From DAIOEK01 sp964648485 (lineage in GTDB: Bacteria > Chloroflexota > Anaerolineae > Anaerolineales > Anaerolineaceae), in the NCBI GenBank assembly GCA_964648485.1, contig CAZYOF010000006.1:122325-186324 (forward strand): a DNA stretch of 64,000 bases, written 5' to 3'. Shown here one piece after another: positions 55,201 through 63,097 of this stretch. The position numbers and the translations under genes are program-made. Position 1 is the stretch's first letter. Every line of letters starts with the position of its first letter. The notes under the pieces are model-generated. The model was not told where the DNA came from. It was given only the letters and a program-made list of their open reading frames with translations, and did not search any database.

Positions 55201-56912
55201 ATGCAAGCTTTTGCCCCTGTAATTTCGCGGAATTTATCTGCGACCTTTGTGTAAATATCTTCCAGCGACGACACTTCTGCCAGTTCTGTTGCCAGATTTG
55301 TGAGCTCTTTTAGATTTTCAAAGGTTTTTTGCGCTTCTTGTTCCGCTTTTCTCTGATCTGTGATATCTCTTGCAATAAAACCAACCCTGCTGCCTTCTTC
55401 TGTTAGCACGCGGAAGATTGAGTACCGGATAAATTTTTGTGCACCATCCGGCAAAGCGATCACTTCATCCAGTTCCTGGTTATAGGGTTGGGTGGATTCC
55501 CCCGCCCGAATCTTATTAAGTATTCTCTTAAATGATTCAATCTTCTCGCGGGTTCGTTCAGATAGGGGTAAGAGGTCTTTATATGCCCCCAGTACTTCTC
55601 TACCCAAAAATTCCTCTTTTGGTCGGTTTATTAATTTCTCAAAAGCGCGGTTTGATTCAATGACGTTATTCTTCTCATCAATCAGAATAAAAGGCTCAGA
55701 TGCCTGCTCGATGACCGTTCTGAATTTGGCTTCAGAAAAACGCAGTTCGTTTTCCACCTTCATCCGATCGGATATTTCAGCTTGGAGCTGATCCACAGTC
55801 TGCCGTAACTCATCTGTGCGTGATTCAACAGCAGATTCGAGCAGTGAAATGGAGCGGTTTGCATTGATAATCGGGTCTGTGAGATCTGTTACTCTGCGAA
55901 TCAGAATAAGTTTTCCTGATAAACCGCCTTTTTGCTCTTGTATATTGGAGATGGTAATATCAAAAAATGAGGATTCATCTGTAGATGGATCATGGTTTTG
56001 TTTTAGATAATTTGCGTTTTCCTGATCGATGTCGATATGCGCCATCCATTCAGGAAATATTTCGTTAAGCATCTGTCCTGCCGGTTTGATCAGTCCGATG
56101 CCTGTCATTTCTCTGGCTGCCTGATTAATATCCAACAATCGACCCTTGCGATCCACAATGATGACACCATCCTGCATTGTTTCAAGGATCAGGTCCCGGG
56201 CAATTGGCACAATCTCTATGATCTTATTTGAATATAAATAGTAGGCGAAAAATAAATTGGTGATCCCAATCGCAATCGGAGAAAAATCTGGCATTCTACC
56301 AGCCCCGATCTGTAAAACTCCCATGAAAGATCCGATAAGCAAGACCAGAACCGAAGGGATAAATGTGAGATAAACCAATAAGGTCTTCCTGCTCTGCTTG
56401 TTGTAGTGCTTCAATAAAACATAAGAAAAATACAGAGATGCAAGATAGGCAAAATGAAGCCCGATCCATAAAGGTAAACTTAAATTACTGAATTGCCCGG
56501 TAATATTCTCGTGTTTCAGCAGATCAAAGTATTTCAGAGGAATATTGTATTGAGGAAAAACCAGCAGTGTTACAACAATAACCGCCGGGATGATAGTAAG
56601 GATTGTCCTGACCAGATTACGTTGATTCAAATTATCACGGGTGAGAATATTTACATATTCATACAATAAGGCAGGGAATGTGAAAATCAGAATCCAACGA
56701 ACAGTGGACCAAAACAGGCGTTCTTCTACTGATTCCGCCAGCACACCGAACAACCCGCCCATAATCCAGATGATTTCGACCAGCAGAACAAACAATAATG
56801 GACGTGTACCTGTGATGGATTGCCGGCGCACAATGAAATACGCCAGCAATAATGTGATCAATATTGAAATTAGTATGGAAGTAAAGAATAACGTCAGATC
56901 CTGATGATCCAT
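52260..56912 (-). CDS. 7TM-PAS(7)-GAF-HD-GYP signalling protein, probable c-di-GMP phosphodiesterase
   Basis: 1550 residues. Seven membrane helices fill 8-230, like the 7TM module of histidine-kinase-type receptors. Seven PAS domains follow, the first near 243 (ETMQDGVIIVDRKG), the second near 395; a GAF domain lies at about 535-690; then five more PAS units, each opening with KFR or similar (RFRSILENS, KFRKMFEK, KMQSIFRV, KFRTIFEA, FIRTVIET). The C-terminus (about 1375-1540) is an HD-GYP domain with His1412-Asp1413 and HHERWDGSGYP intact. HD-GYP enzymes hydrolyse c-di-GMP. The broken diguanylate cyclase gene lies immediately downstream. Confidence 0.92.
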   Translation of the reverse strand: MDHQDLTLFFTSILISILITLLLAYFIVRRQSITGTRPLLFVLLVEIIWIMGGLFGVLAESVEERLFWSTVRWILIFTFPALLYEYVNILTRDNLNQRNLVRTILTIIPAVIVVTLLVFPQYNIPLKYFDLLKHENITGQFSNLSLPLWIGLHFAYLASLYFSYVLLKHYNKQSRKTLLVYLTFIPSVLVLLIGSFMGVLQIGAGRMPDFSPIAIGITNLFFAYYLYSNKIIEIVPIARDLILETMQDGVIIVDRKGRLLDINQAAREMTGIGLIKPAGQMLNEIFPEWMAHIDIDQENANYLKQNHDPSTDESSFFDITISNIQEQKGGLSGKLILIRRVTDLTDPIINANRSISLLESAVESRTDELRQTVDQLQAEISDRMKVENELRFSEAKFRTVIEQASEPFILIDEKNNVIESNRAFEKLINRPKEEFLGREVLGAYKDLLPLSERTREKIESFKRILNKIRAGESTQPYNQELDEVIALPDGAQKFIRYSIFRVLTEEGSRVGFIARDITDQRKAEQEAQKTFENLKELTNLATELAEVSSLEDIYTKVADKFREITGAKACIISRFDQASSSLVIESVSTSSNILQKVQTLLQTPIKNMQIKLSEAEKQRILEEFTGHPASLAELSFNAIPQKLGEIISKNLDIENIQALTFQLEKELFGTMAVFYGREVQPPTNEILKTVSYIVSMALRRKIAEHDLIKSEERFRSILENSTDMISVLDDKGNRKYIANAKSFFRVYGFSEDEINNQNVFDILHPDDIQPTRHLLSQMIENQLDYQALEVRGRRKDGKWVYIEVEAQNMLDNPLINGIVLTARDITSRKQSELSLRQSEQKFRKMFEKHQAVMLLISPVTGNIIDANLSASKFYGYSIEELQKLNIRDLDILNEEEIQDLLVKISNGTVSNYVIPQKISTGEIRTVEVNTSIIENQGEEVLFSIINDISSRSEAEVLKEQALLSLRESEEKMQSIFRVAPTGIGVVKDRVLVYVNPKICEMVGYDKDELIGQSARMLYPSQEEFEYVGKEKYRQIAEHDTGQVETIWKKKDGTLINVLLASTPIDLTDLSKGVTFTALDITDRKASEIALAASEEKFRTIFEASEIGISTNDLNGRFLTGNPATLRTLGYTLEEYCKLSIEDISHPEDKEVDLAFQQELISGKRSYYSMDKRNRHKDGHFVWGHLTSVLVRDQEGNPQYCIGMFEDISKRKEAEDSLHTQDKFIRTVIETVPVGLFVTNKEGIINYLNPAGKKIWQGVKYVDASNLSEYKGWRLSDGKRVESLEWGSARAAINGETVLDEEIEIEAFDGTHKIISNSGIPLYDDSGNLNGSVAIVQDITERKEAEKALLETSEEIKTAYNATLQGWSHALELREQETAGHSLRVVNLMVKMARRFGIPEEEIIHIRRGALLHDIGKMGIPDSILLKPGPLSADEWVVMRQHPVYARQLLADIPYLAPAMDIPVYHHERWDGSGYPHGLSGIDIPLAARIFAVIDVWDALGSDRPYRKGWPESEIINYIQENSAKLFDPDVVDKFIQMISTKEGSNDLHDS

Positions 56913-57153
56913 TATTGCACCTGTATTTACTGCGAAATATTATTCTTGAAACTATATTGTACAGATATACCCTTGTTATTGAATAAAGGGAGAATAAATA
57001 ACCTGTAAATGACTCTACAATTGTGATTTTCAACAGAGAATATTATCGGTTTTATCCCAATATTTGATTTTTCGAAATGAAAACAATCAACATTCAATAA
57101 ACCCCATCGTATCCAGCCGGGTACGGTTGAATGATACAATGATGCAGAGAATT
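56913..57153. other. Divergent promoter region
   Basis: 241 AT-rich bases between the HD-GYP protein and the radical SAM gene. No confident promoter or coding frame is seen; the long in-frame extension of the downstream gene is not supported by an RBS. Confidence 0.4.
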
Positions 57154-58434
57154 ATGGCCAAACCCACTACTGCAACTCCTTACCCAAAGAATAATTTACC
57201 GCGCATGTTCCATGTAATGGCAAAACCTACCGGCGCAGAATGTAACCTTGACTGCAAGTATTGCTACTTTCTCTCGAAAGAGGCGCTTTACCCGGGCAGC
57301 CGGTTTCGTATGTCAGATGCGGTGCAGGAAAGCTATATCCGTCAGCTGATGGAATCGTACCAGGGCATGGATGCGTATATCGCCTGGCAGGGTGGAGAAC
57401 CCCCCCTGATAGGATTCGAATTCTTTGAGCGTTCGATTGAATTGGCAAACCGATATAAAAACCCGGGTCAGAATATTTTTTACACCATCCAGACGAATGG
57501 CACGCTGTTGAATGCTGAATGGGCTCGGTTCTTCAAAAAGAACAACTTTTTAGTGGGTTTAAGCATGGACGGTCCGCAGCCTATTCATGATGCATACCGC
57601 CTCAACAAAGGCGGCACGGGCACTTTTCAGAAAGTTCTGTCAGCCTGGCAGCTGCTGCGCGCCGAGAATGTGGATGTGAACATCCTCTGCACTGTTCACG
57701 CGGCGAACCAGAACCACCCACTCGAGGTTTACCGCTTCTTCCGGGATGAACTGCATGCCGAATTTATCCAGTTCGTCCCCATTGTAGAAAGAGCGACCGC
57801 ACAGAATCTGGCGCGCGCCAACAGAGGCTGGCGTGATTCCCCCACGGACCCGCGCCCGCTCTATACCCAGCATGGCGACAAAGTGACCGACCGCAGCGTG
57901 GACCCGCTCTTATATGGCAAATTTCTCGCTGTAATCTTTGACGAATGGATAACACGGGATGTCGGCTCGGTATTCGTGAGCTCATTCGACGCCGCCCTCG
58001 CCAACTGGATGGGTTCACCCAGCCTGTGCATCTTTCAAAAAACTTGCGGTAACGCGCTGGTTCTGGAACACACCGGCGATTTGTACGCCTGTGATCATTA
58101 TGTGGAACCCGATTATCACCTGGGAAATATCCAGCACACCCACATGCTCGATCTGGTCGGCTCCCCCAAACAGCAACGCTTTGGCGAGGATAAATTCATC
58201 AGCTTGCCGGAATATTGCCGGAACTGCAAGGTATTATTCGCCTGTTATGGGGAGTGCCCTCGTAACCGGTTTATCAAAACCCCCACAGGCGAAGGTGGAT
58301 TGAACTACCTATGCGCAGGATACAAATATTTCTTTAGCCATATCGACCAGTCCATGCAGATCATGGCGAACCTCCTTCGCAACGGGCAGTCTGCCACCGC
58401 AGTCATGAACATCCTGGCGAGGATGGCTAAATAG
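57154..58434 (+). CDS. Anaerobic sulfatase-maturating-enzyme-type radical SAM protein
   Basis: 426 residues from ATG 57154; ATGs at 57139 and 57142 are equally possible. The cluster motif is CNLDCKYCYFLSKE (Cys30, 34, 37), followed by WQGGEPPLIG and QTNGTLLN. The C-terminal SPASM-type cysteines (CIFQKTCGNAL...CDHY, CRNCKVLFACYGECPR) are those of anSME, which oxidises an active-site Cys or Ser of sulfatases to formylglycine. No sulfatase is in this window. The second half has G/C-rich third positions compared with the surroundings, hinting at a different history. Confidence 0.88.
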   Translation: MAKPTTATPYPKNNLPRMFHVMAKPTGAECNLDCKYCYFLSKEALYPGSRFRMSDAVQESYIRQLMESYQGMDAYIAWQGGEPPLIGFEFFERSIELANRYKNPGQNIFYTIQTNGTLLNAEWARFFKKNNFLVGLSMDGPQPIHDAYRLNKGGTGTFQKVLSAWQLLRAENVDVNILCTVHAANQNHPLEVYRFFRDELHAEFIQFVPIVERATAQNLARANRGWRDSPTDPRPLYTQHGDKVTDRSVDPLLYGKFLAVIFDEWITRDVGSVFVSSFDAALANWMGSPSLCIFQKTCGNALVLEHTGDLYACDHYVEPDYHLGNIQHTHMLDLVGSPKQQRFGEDKFISLPEYCRNCKVLFACYGECPRNRFIKTPTGEGGLNYLCAGYKYFFSHIDQSMQIMANLLRNGQSATAVMNILARMAK

Positions 58435-58469
58435 ACATTGAAAGAAGATTCACACAAATAGTTATTTAC

Positions 58470-58496
58470 AAAAAAGACCCCGATCTCTCGAGGTCT
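58470..58496 (-). terminator. Terminator on the minus strand
   Basis: On the minus strand AGACCTCGA pairs with TCGGGGTCT around loop GAGA, followed by six T. No minus-strand gene ends here, so it may terminate a non-coding transcript. It may equally serve as a boundary for the plus-strand radical SAM gene. Confidence 0.6.
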
Positions 58497-58800
58497 GAGT
58501 GGTGGCTGATACCCTCCCTCCGCTCGGGCACACGTGGGGGTCGGAACCTATAAAATCCCCGTTCTTTGGGGACAACAACTTGATCCTCTACGAGGATGCA
58601 TCCACAGTTCGGCGGAAGCCTGTCTTATGCTTCCAGGAGGTGCAATATGTCCATATAGTGCATGTTTTGACTGTAATTTCTTCCTATCTGTGCAATGATT
58701 CCAATGTTTCCAGCGCGTTTGGCTTCAGTTGCACACGAATTGCACACAACCGGAAAGGCGATTCCATTACGTTTTCTCAAAAATAATTTGGATTTACTAT
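58470..58800 (-). ncRNA. Possible structured non-coding RNA
   Basis: This gap of about 420 bases has no convincing gene but a G/C content above its flanks and several compact hairpins: ATCCTC/GAGGAT (58583-58597), TCCCC/GGGGA (58556-58572) and the minus-strand terminator at 58470-58496. On the minus strand a TTGTCA with TATAGT 19 bases later could serve as a promoter near 58800-58830. I could not match it to 6S, tmRNA, SRP or RNase P RNA. Orientation and identity are uncertain. Confidence 0.3.
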
Positions 58801-58859
58801 AATCCTAAGAATCAAATATATGACAAACTATATTAGTGTAGGTAAATATTATGGATAAA

Positions 58860-59792
58860 TTAGTCTGCTAAAGGCCATTCATCTATTGGAGTGTTTATAC
58901 ACCACTCGAGATTTTTCAAGTACAAATTAACAAAATCATCTTTTGAAAGTTCTGTTACTTCGCTTAATAAGCGATAATTGAATGAAATGTTTTGTGGCCA
59001 ATCGGTTTCATTAAATATTTTATGGAATCGGGTTTCATCGTTATAAATGAAAGAATTGATCGTTACACTAGCATTTTTCGGACAACCGATGATTATTTTG
59101 TTTTTAGTGTAATCAGGTTTTGTTTTGTAATCAATTAATAACCCATAATTTGGATACCATAAGAGTATATGAAATCCCCAATTGCCACCATTTGAATAAT
59201 CACTTGCTAGAGTACCTATGTAGACATCCACTGGTTCACCAAGATTAGTTAATACTGATTTTAGATCATAGAATGATGTATAGTCTCCGAAAGAATCTTT
59301 ATTAATAATTTCTTCGTACCCTCCCATACTTAGAGGTTTATGTGCTTCAATTTTGTATTCAATCATCATCACTTTCTCATCTATAGTATCAGTAAGGTAA
59401 GATAACTTAGAATATATTTGATAATCTTCTTTTTGTGAAATTATTGAAATTGTTCCAAAATTTTTACTAAATACAAGATTATCTGCCAATTGTTTATATT
59501 GTAACAATACATTTTGTGCATTACTTTCATTTGAGATACCAGGTGATAAACCCCAAACACAAGGAAGATCGCAATTTCCATTCGTGGACATAAAATCATA
59601 CAAACTTTGGTTGCCATTAGTGTTTTGTTTTGTTGGGGTGCCCAAAATATCTGTCGTCGGTGTTATTTTAGATAATTCATTTGTAGGACTAACGGATATC
59701 TGTGTTTGGGTACCAATAGGAAAATTGATTATGTTTGAACAACCACTCAGAACAAAAACAAAAAAAACAAGGATATTAAGTATCTGTTTCAT
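58860..59792 (-). CDS. Lipoprotein next to an Rhs toxin tip; possible immunity protein
   Basis: 310 residues, with a lipoprotein signal ending FVLSGC (Cys18), then a Thr/Pro/Ser-rich linker. The folded part from about 65 holds NGNCDLPCVWGLSPG and a beta-rich C-terminal region. I recognise the layout as a lipoprotein type common in such genomes, but no named function. It begins 15 bases after the Rhs tip with the metallopeptidase motif, on the same strand, which is where an immunity gene would lie. Marked AT-richness fits an acquired cassette. Confidence 0.65.
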   Translation of the reverse strand: MKQILNILVFFVFVLSGCSNIINFPIGTQTQISVSPTNELSKITPTTDILGTPTKQNTNGNQSLYDFMSTNGNCDLPCVWGLSPGISNESNAQNVLLQYKQLADNLVFSKNFGTISIISQKEDYQIYSKLSYLTDTIDEKVMMIEYKIEAHKPLSMGGYEEIINKDSFGDYTSFYDLKSVLTNLGEPVDVYIGTLASDYSNGGNWGFHILLWYPNYGLLIDYKTKPDYTKNKIIIGCPKNASVTINSFIYNDETRFHKIFNETDWPQNISFNYRLLSEVTELSKDDFVNLYLKNLEWCINTPIDEWPLAD

Positions 59793-59806
59793 TCATCCTC
59801 CAACAT

Positions 59807-60565
59807 CTATGGCATCCATGCTTGAGCAGCCAATACTTGCTCATAGTTAATTGGATTTGTATTCCATGCGTTATATGTCCAAGCTATGAACATATCAGCA
59901 TATATCTCGTTTTGAGCATTACTACCAGGGTGTTGTTGCCAATTTAATCTTCCAGCAGGATTATTAGGACGTAAGACATCTCTGGTAAAAGTCATCCCAG
60001 TACTTCTCCTTGAGGAATTTCCAGATTCATCATATTTCCATAAGTTGTTATCATAAACATGTCCTAATTCGTGAATTACATTTTTAGTCATTCTGTCTAA
60101 ATCATAATAACGTTGCCCTGTAAGTGACCAGAAACGGACCTGGTATTTACTGTCAGTACAACCTCCACTCTCAACATTCTTTTCAATACCACAAATACCT
60201 GCATTGTCTTCCCATATTAATTTTATTGGAACAAATGACTTTTTGAATTCCTTTTCACTTCCCAATGTATTACCACCTTCATCATTGAAACGGGAACCAA
60301 TTTTTTCGATTGCATTAATAACCGCTAGCTTTGGATACAGCTCCCACTTACCAAAAAATCTGATCCGATATTTCTTCGCTGTATCTTCTATAGATGTTGA
60401 ATATTGCGAGCATTCTAATGAATTCTCACCATCGCAGTATTTTTGCCCGGATGGGTCTGTATATTCTATTGGATTATTTAGTACATAGCTGTATCTATTC
60501 CAAGCCTGCGAGTTGCCTGCCCCGGGCACGATCGCATCGGGTTGGATGAATCTGCCCAGCCAGGA
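59807..60565 (-). CDS. Orphan Rhs toxin tip with HELGH metallopeptidase motif (5' truncated)
   Basis: The open frame begins right after a TGA at 60566 and starts with the end of an Rhs core, SWLGRFIQPDAIVPG, then AGNSQAWNRYSYVLNNP and YTDPSG, the usual core/toxin boundary. After it comes a new C-terminal domain of about 200 residues with NVIHELGHVYDNN, a zinc-metallopeptidase HExxH signature. There is no good start codon or RBS (GTG at 60529 is the first option), so it is a displaced toxin cassette rather than a normal gene. The same core sequence recurs at 63570-63660. The next gene is a lipoprotein. Confidence 0.75.
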   Translation of the reverse strand, partial: SWLGRFIQPDAIVPGAGNSQAWNRYSYVLNNPIEYTDPSGQKYCDGENSLECSQYSTSIEDTAKKYRIRFFGKWELYPKLAVINAIEKIGSRFNDEGGNTLGSEKEFKKSFVPIKLIWEDNAGICGIEKNVESGGCTDSKYQVRFWSLTGQRYYDLDRMTKNVIHELGHVYDNNLWKYDESGNSSRRSTGMTFTRDVLRPNNPAGRLNWQQHPGSNAQNEIYADMFIAWTYNAWNTNPINYEQVLAAQAWMP

Positions 60566-60566
60566 T

Positions 60567-60853
60567 CACTTATCTTAACCGCAGATTATGCACCTGTTCG
60601 TTTTAGAACCACTCGTGTACACGATCAGACCGTGGCAGATGATTATTTCGCCTCCATGAACGCCGTGGAGCAGCGGTTGGAATTGATCGATAAACAGGAC
60701 GAGCCAGTTCGCATTTTCTCCGATGAACGGGCTGAGTTGCTGGCGTTGGCAGATCAGTTGGCTGCGACTGATCTGGTCGTTGCCCTGAGGCTCGATCTGG
60801 TCAGCCAGTTACGTTCTCTTTTTTGCTCAAACATCTTTGAGAATCCTCCCTGA
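60567..60853 (+). pseudogene. Gene fragment of unknown origin between Rhs cassettes
   Basis: Starting exactly where Rhs homology stops, the plus strand has an open frame to TGA at 60851 with protein-like content (DYAPVRFRTTRVHDQTV, YFASMNAVEQRLELIDK, ADQLAATDLVVALRLDLV). It has no start codon of its own; upstream codons are antisense Rhs. It is richer in G/C than its flanks. Probably the torn 3' part of a gene cut by the rearrangement that moved the toxin tip. Family unknown. Confidence 0.4.
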
Positions 60854-60912
60854 TACCCTATTCTGTTGGTAATGTGCTGTCCCTAATATGGTGTACTCTT
60901 TACATAATTAGT

Positions 60913-61134
60913 CTAATCAATCTCATAAGAAGCAAGTATAAAATCTTTTGGTAGTTTCATTCTTGCATCCAAAACTTCAATTCCAACTAATTGACCTTCA
61001 CTATTAAAATCTAAATTTATCTGTCCTCCAACTTCGATTGGATCACAAGGATAAGTAATTAATGGTTCCCGTGAATTTATTGAAGTTAATGATATATAAA
61101 CTGCATCAGCAGAACGATCATATGTGATTTTCAT
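60913..61134 (-). CDS. DUF2283 protein, probable antitoxin/immunity partner
   Basis: 73 residues, beginning MKITYDRSADAVYISL and ending with VGIEVLDARMKLP, the full DUF2283 pattern. Such proteins are often found beside DUF4258 toxins. Here its ATG overlaps the stop of an Rhs module ending in a DUF4258-like domain (ATGA, 61131-61134), so the two are translationally coupled. It is small and soluble, consistent with neutralising a cytoplasmic RNase-like toxin. Confidence 0.85.
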   Translation of the reverse strand: MKITYDRSADAVYISLTSINSREPLITYPCDPIEVGGQINLDFNSEGQLVGIEVLDARMKLPKDFILASYEID

Positions 61135-62525
61135 GGGATCACCTTTTTTAAGTTTTCGATATATTGTGGTTTTACATTTGTAATAATGGTTGTTATTATG
61201 TTATCTTCTTCAGCAACTCCAATAAATAGCCGGTTAATTGAGTCATAAAAACCAATTTTCCATTGGCTGTTGTGAAAATACCTGAAAGAACTCATTTGTA
61301 AAGTATTTTGAAGTTGCTCTATGCTTACATGCCTTTCAGCCATTCTCTGAATAACGTGATTTGAGATGTTTATTTCGTTCCCACAGTCGCCATCCAGACA
61401 AAAGTATTGTCCTATTGCAAGAACTGCTGAAGGTGCTTGTTTGAATCCTACAAATGAAATTGCAATCCATGCGGCCGGGTCTTCGTACCATTTTGCATTC
61501 TGAACACCTGGCGTCCCAGCCATCTCTGTTTTTTCATAGTATTCTTGGGTTACACCACCTTTGCTTATTATGTCTTTGTATTGTTGCGTTAGGTCTTTCC
61601 AGCCTCTGGGGCTTTCAAACAACGCTTCTTGAATTATCTGGTAATTATCTTCATCTGTTGCGTATTCTTGACATCCTTCATAGTTACATCCATTGGTGGG
61701 CATGTTCCCAGATGGGTCGACATATTTGATTGGATTATTTCTCGTATAAGTGTATCTGTTCCAATCCTGCGGGTTGGTTATATTCGGTATAATGGTGTCA
61801 GGCTGGGTCCACCGGTTAAGATAAGGTGAGTAATTTCTAGCCCTGTAATCCATCAAGCCCGTGTCGGGCACATCCCTTTGCCCCGTGTATGTTTTATCTG
61901 TCTGGGTGATGCTGCCTACATCCGCGCGCGGCTCGCCAAAGGTCTGCTCCGCCACCTGATCTAAGACATGGAAGTGGCGGAGTGCTCCACTTCGTTCCGC
62001 ATATCTGGTTTCAGCAAGTACATTACCTGTACTGTCGGTAATGGCTACCGTACTTCCGAGGTGGTCGCTGATCAGGTACTTCATCACCCCATTATCGCTC
62101 ATTCCGAATGTCTGCCCAGCCAAAGCGTAGTATTTCCGCACTGTTTCGGTGACCCCGTCGCTGATGACCTCGTATCCCCCGCCCATGAAGAAGGCGGTAT
62201 GTGTGGCGGTCAGACCATCCGTCACCAATTGCCCCACCAGGGTGCCATCCCCGTCATAGCTGAACAGCCAGGCGGTGGCGCCGTTGGTGAGACTCGCCAA
62301 TCTGTTCTCCGCATTGTAGGTATGTGTCCAGCTCACCCCATTCTCCATCCGCGCGGTCATATTTCCGTTGGCGTCATAATCGTAGGTGGATGTACCTTCC
62401 TCCGTGGTGACCTGCTGCACGGCAAACGGTTGGCTGCGCTGGTTGCTGTATACCCGCTCCGCCCAGCCCGCTTCCTGCACCGCTTCAGGGTCTTCCACGC
62501 CACGCTCCGGCAGCATACCGATCAA
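61131..62525 (-). CDS. Orphan Rhs core module with DUF4258-type toxin domain
   Basis: 464 residues. YD repeats (STYDYDANGNMTARMENGVSW, YNAENRLASLTNG) lead to the Rhs core (YYALAGQTFGM, LISDHLGSTVAITD, YTGQRDVPDTGLMDYRARNYSP, NRWTQPDTI, RYTYTRNNPIKYVDPSG). The last 85 residues (NHVIQRMAERHVSIEQLQNTL...KIGFYDSINRLF...ITTIITN) look like DUF4258, a BECR-fold RNase-type toxin. The frame starts with TTG near a homology break (about 62520) and has no RBS or N-terminal export part, so it is probably an orphan awaiting recombination. A 60-base segment at 61941-62000 is absent from the copy at 63.7 kb. Confidence 0.8.
   Translation of the reverse strand: MIGMLPERGVEDPEAVQEAGWAERVYSNQRSQPFAVQQVTTEEGTSTYDYDANGNMTARMENGVSWTHTYNAENRLASLTNGATAWLFSYDGDGTLVGQLVTDGLTATHTAFFMGGGYEVISDGVTETVRKYYALAGQTFGMSDNGVMKYLISDHLGSTVAITDSTGNVLAETRYAERSGALRHFHVLDQVAEQTFGEPRADVGSITQTDKTYTGQRDVPDTGLMDYRARNYSPYLNRWTQPDTIIPNITNPQDWNRYTYTRNNPIKYVDPSGNMPTNGCNYEGCQEYATDEDNYQIIQEALFESPRGWKDLTQQYKDIISKGGVTQEYYEKTEMAGTPGVQNAKWYEDPAAWIAISFVGFKQAPSAVLAIGQYFCLDGDCGNEINISNHVIQRMAERHVSIEQLQNTLQMSSFRYFHNSQWKIGFYDSINRLFIGVAEEDNIITTIITNVKPQYIENLKKVIP
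61941..62000. repeat. In-frame inverted-repeat insertion within the Rhs core
   Basis: Compared with the copy at about 63760, 60 bases replace six between the codons for RY and FGEP. The insert contains CTCCGCCAC (61947-61955) with its inverse GTGGCGGAG (61974-61982), and GAAGTGG (61971-61977) with CCACTTC (61987-61993). It keeps the frame open, adding 18 residues net. Confidence 0.6.
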
Positions 62526-62624
62526 TTAAGAATAAGGTAACAAATTCCTTACCAAGAGTTTGCTGTATTAATAATGAAACCGATATTCAGAGAGTTAGTC
62601 TTGTTTGATATGAGTATAAACCAA

Positions 62625-62870
62625 TCACCATAAATCAATAATGATTACTATTAATAAAGCAATCATAAGCATACAAGAAATTCGAATTGCCCATAATGTA
62701 AAATTTGGATGTTTTTCCAAATGAGCGATCACATTATTATCAAATTCGGAAGATGTATGCTTTATTCGACAAAGTAAATTGTAATATATGCCCAGAAACT
62801 TTTTGGGATAAAAAATTGATAAGATTTCAATACATAAAAAAACTAGTAAAAATAAGAAAAATAATATCAT
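62625..62870 (-). CDS. Small membrane protein, probable immunity protein
   Basis: 81 residues with two membrane segments (about 1-22 and 58-79) and a basic-polar middle. Its ATG overlaps the stop of the Rhs toxin frame (ATGA, 62867-62870). A membrane protein coupled to the end of a polymorphic toxin is the usual place and form of an immunity protein acting on a membrane-targeted or imported toxin. The family is not recognised; AT-rich. Confidence 0.7.
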   Translation of the reverse strand: MILFFLFLLVFLCIEILSIFYPKKFLGIYYNLLCRIKHTSSEFDNNVIAHLEKHPNFTLWAIRISCMLMIALLIVIIIDLW

Positions 62871-63097
62871 TTTTTACTCCTGATACTAAACATATCATAG
62901 TTTATACCAATGCTGGGATACCCAGCTACTATTCCTTCCTCAACAATGTTCACATCCTCAGAAGTTAGATAGATATTTTTTTGTATTATGAATCCAGTCG
63001 AAACTGATAGACTGCCACTTGTAAGCCTTTCAATTAATTCGGATTCCGTTGGGATAATGTGATTTTCTCGTGAAACCAATAAATGAATTTGTTGCAC
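62867..63097 (-). pseudogene. Detached 3' part of the frameshifted Rhs toxin
   Basis: 76 codons in the +1 frame relative to the Rhs gene, overlapping its end by 68 bases. From about residue 11 (ENHIIPTESELIERLTSGSLSVSTG...) the sequence continues where the Rhs frame runs into nonsense (KSHYPNGIRIN, stop). The pattern P-S/T-E-x-x-L...L-S-V-S-x-G...G-Y-x-S-I-G-I-N-Y is what I expect for the second half of a beta-rich domain found at Rhs C-termini. Removing one A from an AAAA run near 63069 would fuse the two frames. Confidence 0.6.

Noticed and set aside
58499..58786. 95-codon plus-strand frame
   Set aside because: No RBS, composition like structured RNA and no family resemblance; treated as non-coding.
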